Below, piece after piece: positions 59,117 to 64,000 of a DNA stretch of 64,000 nt (within the stretch, counting starts at the first letter, position 1; each line of letters starts with the position of its first letter). The stretch is from JAOPZW01 sp963803375. Its GTDB lineage: Bacteria > Actinomycetota > Thermoleophilia > Solirubrobacterales > Solirubrobacteraceae. The DNA lies in the NCBI GenBank assembly GCA_963803375.1, contig CAWDMB010000016.1:214145-278144 (forward strand), in the 5' to 3' direction. The position numbers and the translations under genes are program-made. The notes under the pieces were generated by a model that was not told the origin of the DNA, did not search any database, and saw nothing but the letters and a program-made list of their open reading frames with translations.

Positions 59117-59698
59117 GTGCGTCAGGGTGGCACAGGCTGAGGCGGAGGTGTCAGGTGGCCTTGCGCAGTGCGAGACCCATGACGTTGTCCGTCGGGAGGT
59201 GCGCCTCATTGCCCCGGCACATCGTCCTGCGCGCGACGAGACCATGACCGCCCCGAGCACGCGCCCGAGGCCGAGCCGCGCCGGAAGACGCCGTGAGCCA
59301 TGGCCACCCTTGTTGCGCCGCTGCGTAACCCGCAGATACACCGTGCCTACACGCTACGCGTACACCTCGCGCTAAGTCAAGGCAGACGGCACAAGTCGTG
59401 TGCCTACGCGATTTTTTTTTCGCCGTGCCGCACTCAAAGAACGGCTCTACAGAGTCACTCTCACCCCGAAACCCGGACCGAAACTGCCTACGAACCTCGG
59501 AAGTCGGGTGTCGGCCAGCATCACCGCAAGATCACACACCACCCGACCCGGCGTCATCAAGCGCAAGATGTCGGGCTTCGGCGTCAAGCGCTCTCATCAT
59601 CGAGACTGGCCGCAGCCGGCCCGCGTCCCACGGGAAGCGATCGAGGTGGCCAGCCCCCCACTGGCGCTTGAGTTATCGGTGTGTGGGCTAACCACGGG
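59117..59698. other. Region without a recognisable gene
   Basis: On the minus strand a short tail (NEAHLPTDNVMGLALRKAT ending at 59151) looks like the last residues of a lost gene. At 59388-59420 a 6-bp hairpin (GGCACA/TGTGCC) is followed seven bases later by nine T, a possible terminator but also a homopolymer prone to error. GC is lower than elsewhere from 59380 to 59680. Nothing else supported. Confidence 0.35.
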
Positions 59699-60626
59699 TC
59701 AGTTACGCCGGACGGTGGCCACCACGACGCCGCTGGCTGCGTAGAATAGTTCGTCGTACGGGGTTGTCCACACAGCCTCGGGAGAAACTTCCCGCCAACG
59801 AGTGCGGCGTCCATGGCGTTGGAGCGCGCGCAGTTGCGTGAGAGGCACCGCGCCTGCCGCGAGCGCACGATCGAAGAGGAGGTTGTAGCCGACCCCCACC
59901 GTGAATATGAAGGTCCCACCGGGCGCGAGGAGAGTTGTCAAATGCTCGACGGCGCGCGACGCGCGCTCAGGATCTGAGGGTGCTGTCCCAGCCGATGTGC
60001 TCGATCGTCGAAACCGAAACGATCAGGTCGTAACCGCGCTCGTCCCGAAAGTCAAGCGCGTCGACGTTGAGCACTCCCGGCGCGCGCTCATACTTGTCCA
60101 CTACAAGGTGTTCCCGCGGCCCGTAGAGACCCAACACGTTGCCGACTTCCAGAATGCGTGTACCCCGGTGCCGTTCGACCATGCGCCGTGCGATCGGAAC
60201 CTCGACGGTGCGCTCGTTGAGCCAAGTTGGGTGTCGCCGGTGGTACAGGTACGGATACACCTCGCCGTCGAGTGCGAAGGAGCCGCGAGTTCCAGCCAGC
60301 ACCCATGGGAGACCAGTTAGGACGCGTAGGCCAACCTCACCGCACTCGCGTGCCGTGGACGACCATCCGTGACGCGCGGCATGATGACGGACTAGACCGC
60401 CCAGCGTCGCGGCACGATAGGTGTGCTCATGCCCTGCGTAAGCTTCGTCCGGCGCCGTCGACTCAAGCGGCGACTTGTGCGCGGCGCCGCTCACCTCAGT
60501 ACGTCGCAGCGGGATGGGGAGAGTGCGGATGGCTTCCGCTACTCCGCGCTCGGGCTCGATACGAGAGGACGCGTAGGCGCAGACCCCATTCCATGGGCGG
60601 AAGCGTACCTGTCGCGGGTGCAGCAT
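59699..60626 (-). pseudogene. Class I methyltransferase-like gene with a frameshift
   Basis: Upstream part: GTRILEVGNVLGLYGPREHL (motif I-like, binding SAM), VVDKYERAPGVLNVDALDF, YDLIVSVSTIEHIGWD, stopping at 59967. The continuation in the +1 frame is DPERASRAVEHLTTLLAPGG and TFIFTVGVGYN..., ending at 59699. One extra base near 59975 explains the break. The upstream part (from about 60626) is poorly conserved and the true start is unclear. Family: DUF268-like or FkbM-like methyltransferases of glycan clusters. Confidence 0.6.
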
Positions 60627-60639
60627 CGCGAGGCGCGTC

Positions 60640-61865
60640 GCCGCTCGCCGAGTATTGCTGAGCCACCCGTCGCTGCTTGTCGGTAGATACGAACGTGAGC
60701 ATCCGCGCATCGGTCCCAGGTCAACTCAGCGGCGCGCGCGATCCCGGCCCGAACCAGCCGTTCTCCTGCCGACGCCGGCCGCGAGTTCGTCGAGCGTCGC
60801 GGCGATGGCGTCGACGTCTGTCGCGTCGAACAGCAGTCCGGCACCGCCCACGACTTCCGGCAGCGCCGAGCGGTCTGACGCGGCGACCGGGCAGCCGCAC
60901 GCCATCGCTTCGATCACCGGGATTCCGAAGCCTTCGAAAAGGCTCGGGGAAGACCAAGCCCGTCGCCCGCCGGTACAAGGACGGGACGATGTCGGCGGCC
61001 ACATGCCCGAGATGCATGACGCGACTCGTCACGCCGAACCTCCGCGCGCGCTCGAGTAACGCGCTCAGTCGCCCGTAATCCTGACCCGTCAGGACGAGCT
61101 GGATTTCGCGGTCCTCGGCCTTCGCCAGCGCCTCCACCAGCCGCTCGTGGTTCTCTGTCGGGCTTACACGTTGGCCTGGTATAGAACGAAGCGCTCTGCC
61201 AGGGCAATGCGAGCGAGCCGTTCGGCATCGCCTGGAGCCGGGGAGGGCGAGAACCGGCCGTGGTCGATGCCGTGCGGGATGACCACGATCCGCTCATGGC
61301 CGATCCCCAGATGCTCGACAAGTTGATTGCGGGCGTGTTGCGTGGCGGTGACCACCCGGGCCGCTCGTTGTGCCGGGGCGTCGTAGGCGTTTGGCCGAAA
61401 CAGCAGCTCGGAGCGTGAGCACCAGCTCCCGGGTGCTCACGATGTTGCATGTCCTGCAACGTGAGCACTGTGGGAAGGCCGTCGACGTGCGGGAAGCGGG
61501 ACGGTCATCGGGTAGTGGATGACGTCCAGCTCGCGGGCGGTCCGCGCGGCGAGGCGCCCGGCATCGACGCGCATGCGAGCCATCGCCACGGCCCTCGCGA
61601 GACGGCCGCTCTTGAAGGGACCCGGCACGGTCACCAGGTCGACGTTCCCGCCCGCGCGCGACGCGTAGGCGGACGCGGCCGTGTGGTTGGCAATAACGCG
61701 CACCCGAAGCTCGCTGACGTCGTGACGGCGCAAGCCGTCGAGCACACCCCGTGCGAATGATTCGGCCCCGCCGACGTAGCCCGGTGCGAGCGTCGCGAGG
61801 CTGAACCCGACGCGCAGGGCAGCGACCGGCGCACCAACCTCATGCCCTACGGTCACTGCGCACAT
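60640..61865 (-). pseudogene. GT4-family glycosyltransferase with several frameshifts
   Basis: All parts of a GT4 enzyme are present in order but in changing frames: VGFSLATLAPGYVGGAESFARG, DVIHYPMTVPLP, VLTLQDMQH, VTATQHARNQLVEHLGIGHER, VIPHGIDHGRF, FVLYQANV, IQLVLTGQDYGRL, LVFPSLFEGFGIPVIEAMAC and GLLFDATDVDAIAATLDELA. At least four single-base shifts are needed (near 61445, 61165, 60945 and 60785). ATG at 61865 with TAGGCT six bases upstream, so the promoter is intact. Confidence 0.75.
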
Positions 61866-61871
61866 GCCTCG

Positions 61872-61877
61872 AGCCTA
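61872..61877 (-). promoter_or_regulatory. -10 box (TAGGCT) of the GT4 gene
   Basis: TAGGCT, 6-base spacer, ATG at 61865 on the minus strand. Confidence 0.5.
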
Positions 61878-61887
61878 GTCGACAACC

Positions 61888-62856
61888 GTGGATACCCTCT
61901 CGATGCTCCGCACCACCGCCATCGGCGGTTCACCTGACCGAGCCTGTCCTGCCTGTGGTGCAGAGCTCAAGCGCGCGACTCTCTACGGCCGCGATCGCCT
62001 GCTCTCGCTGCCTGGGAGGTTCGCCGTCGCCGAGTGCTCTGGCTGCGGGCTCGCCGTCACCGTGCCTCGGCTGACGGGCAAAAGAGCTCCCACGGCACTA
62101 TCCGTCGTCATACGATCCTTACCGCGAGCTTGGCTGCTCGATCGGTGGGGAGCTCCTTCGCCGCCTACGCATCGTCCACATGGCGGCCCGTTTGCACCGC
62201 CCGGCCCTCGCCGGGCTGCTGGCGGAAAGACCAGGCCGGCTGCTTGATGTCGGATGCGGCCGAGGGGAGCTCGCCAGCGCGTTTGTTGAGCGCGGCTGGA
62301 GCGCGGCAGGCCTCGACCCGTCCGCCGACGCTGTCCGGATCGCGCGGTCGCTAGGCGTCGATGCCGAGCAGGGGACGTTGGAGCACCATCGATTTGCCGG
62401 CCGGAAGCTTCGACGCGGTGATCTTCCACCACTCGCTCGAGCACGTGCCTGACCCGGTGGGCGACCTGCGGCGGAGTCGCGAGCTCCTGCGACCCGGCGG
62501 CCGGCTGGTCGTGGCCGTGCCGTACTGGGGACTCGTGGCAACGCCGGAGCTTCGGATCCCGGTGGTTCCACCTCGACGTCCCCCGCCACCTGCAGCATTT
62601 TGATGCCGACTCGCTCGCCGTTGCGGTGAGCCGCGCAGGCCTGCGGCCGCTGCAGGCGTGGGTAGTCACATCCACCGTTGGATTGCTTGGCTCGATTCAG
62701 TACGTCGTCTTCGGGCGCTGCGTGGCCCGGGGCGCGTTGACACTCCCGGCCCAGGCGTTGGCAATTGCGCTACGACCGATCACTGCCGCGGTCGGGTGGA
62801 GAAAGGGCGGCGACTGCCTCGATCTCGTGGCCGAGCGTCCATTGGAAGTCCTGTAA
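61888..62856 (+). pseudogene. SAM-dependent methyltransferase with N-terminal zinc ribbon, frameshifted
   Basis: Pieces in order: CPACGAELKRATLYGRDRLL...ECSGCGLAV (zinc ribbon, two CxxC pairs), RLLDVGCGRGELASAFVERG (motif I), DAVIFHHSLEHVPDPVGDL, LLRPGGRLVVAVPYWG, FHLDVPRHLQHFDADSL and a C-terminal hydrophobic segment to 62856. This is the NDP-sugar C-methyltransferase-like/Methyltransf_23 arrangement. Frame changes near 62100, 62390 and 62560. Confidence 0.7.
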
Positions 62857-64000
62857 AGACTGTGGTCAGACCGAGAGCCACCAGCCCGATCAGCAAGGCG
62901 AGCGCGCCCTCCGCTCCGAGGATCGCCGGAGTGGCGAAGCATGCCGCGGATGGTATGCCCGACCCGCGCCAGATCGACGACGCGTCGCCCCATTTCGCGG
63001 ATTGCCAAGCGGCCGTAGAGCAGGGCGTAGATCCCACCAGCGAATGCCAGCAAGCTGATCGACGTCGCAAGCCCAAGCGCGACGATCCCGCCCACCGCCA
63101 CTGCGCCGGCTGAGAGACCGACCTGGAGGATCGCGACGCCGACCACGAGCCCGGCAATCTGCGCATGGCGGTGCAGAGCGTAGAGAGCCACAAGCGGGAT
63201 CGCCGTCGCCTGCGCGGCGAGGATCGAAGGACTCAGCGCGAGGAAGGCGCGGATGACGGCACTGATGTCGCTTGACCCGAAGCCGCTCAGCAACGGCGCT
63301 GCGACGTCCGATCCGATGAGAGCCACGGCCGCGACCCCGGGCACAAGGACGAGAACAGCGAGCCGGAAGCCGCGCTCGATGGAGCCGCTGAGGGAGGCCG
63401 GATCGCGATCCCAGCCGGCAGCGATCGGAGCCGCCGCGACGATCGAGACCGAGCCGGCGAGGACCGACACGAACACCTGGGTTCCGAGGAAGCCGTAGGA
63501 GAACGTTGTTGGCGCGCCCGTTCCGAGTTTCGCGGCCGCGACCATCCCGATCACGAACAGCAGCTGGGGCGCGGCCACCGACGCCGCTCCCACGAGCACG
63601 AGGGTCGCCCGGCGACCAGCTCCCGACGCGTTGACCCGCAGTCGGGGGCGCCATCCGGAGCGCACGAGGCCCCAGAGCACTGGTGTCGCCGTCACGACTG
63701 CTCCGACCAGGAGCGCCAGTGCGACCGCCTTGACGCCCGAACGGCGCCTGCGAGGGCTAGGAAGGCGCCGACGGTAACGAGGCTACCCATGACGTAGCCA
63801 GCAGCTGCCTGCCCATATCGTCCCAGCACGCCCAGCATCGCGGCGCCGAGCGCGGTAACGAGCTGTGCGCCAGCCGCGGGCCAGAGCACCACTAACGCGT
63901 CGCGCGCGGTCCTTCGCGCCTCGTGCGTACCGGTCAGCAGGCTCGCCAGTGGGCCGCTTAGAGCGACGAAGACGAGGCCGCAACCCAGCCAGAGCGCACC
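62780..64000 (-). pseudogene. Polysaccharide flippase (MurJ/Wzx-like), frameshifted and cut by the window edge
   Basis: Multi-helix membrane protein: LVTALGAAMLGVLGRYGQAA (window edge side), VALALLVGAVVTATPVLWGL, APQLLFVIGMVAAAKLGTG, GTQVFVSVLAGSVSIVAAAP, LAVLVLVPGVAAVALIG, LSPSILAAQATAIPLVALYALHRH and TPAILGAEGALALLIGLVAL. Lipid-linked oligosaccharide export across the membrane is the expected role. Frame changes near 63745 and near 62960. Its N terminus lies beyond the window. The 3' end overlaps the methyltransferase gene. Confidence 0.72.

Noticed and set aside
59388..59420. Rho-independent terminator
   Set aside because: The stem is only 6 bp, the T-run starts seven bases after it, and no intact gene ends just upstream; the nine-T run may be a sequencing artefact.
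59300..59744. Small coding genes on the plus strand
   Set aside because: Overlapping short frames in all three registers, no conserved motif, start or promoter.

Overview
High-GC DNA (roughly 70-75% by eye) packed with genes on both strands. The best guess is an actinobacterium outside the classical mycolate/streptomycete groups, perhaps Thermoleophilia/Solirubrobacterales. This is inferred from the actinobacterial gene set: acyl-CoA carboxylase with a separate epsilon subunit, a fused biotin carboxylase-BCCP, a fused MoaD-MoaE, a SigI-type ECF factor paired with a YCII protein, an AAC(2')-I acetyltransferase, and many leaderless promoters. No rRNA, tRNA or CRISPR array was seen.

Layout. 0-31.7 kb is mostly chromosomal housekeeping: NlpC/P60 tail, glycerate kinase, ATP-dependent DNA ligase, DtxR-type regulator, aminotransferase, sucCD, HAD and metallo-beta-lactamase-fold proteins, a biotin carboxylase, a tightly overlapping sulfate-assimilation operon (sir-cysH-cysD-cysN), a two-gene module of very large unrecognised proteins (15.8-20.8 kb), a PLP decarboxylase, the sigI/YCII pair, an acyl-CoA carboxylase beta/epsilon set interrupted by a secreted nuclease-fold gene, a glycosyltransferase, AAC(2')-I, an acyl-CoA mutase and moaDE. 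31.7-33.7 kb holds a secreted serine hydrolase, a ferritin and a Cys-rich small protein.

33.7 kb to the end is a surface-polysaccharide region: UDP-glucuronate decarboxylase-like enzyme, polyprenyl glycosylphosphotransferase, O-antigen ligase/polymerase, at least seven glycosyltransferases, several sugar-nucleotide SDR enzymes, a nucleotide-sugar dehydrogenase, a hexapeptide acyltransferase, methyltransferases and a flippase. An IS110 remnant, a MITE-like element and an MNT/HEPN pair are embedded in it. From about 55.6 kb onward almost every gene is broken by single-base frameshifts, unlike the first 55 kb. This may be decay, but poor consensus quality is at least as likely.

Most striking points: (1) two large inteins, one in the UDP-glucuronate decarboxylase-like gene and one in a GDP-mannose dehydratase gene, sit within two residues of the equivalent position in two related SDR enzymes, while three other SDR genes here have empty sites; (2) the unknown two-gene module at 15.8-20.8 kb, with a possible membrane-inserting region and a frameshift near the end of its first gene; (3) a 177-bp MITE-like element in two copies, both sitting exactly on a stop codon; (4) a promoter grammar TANNNT followed 6-10 bases later by the start codon, sometimes with the previous gene's TAG stop forming the -10 box.
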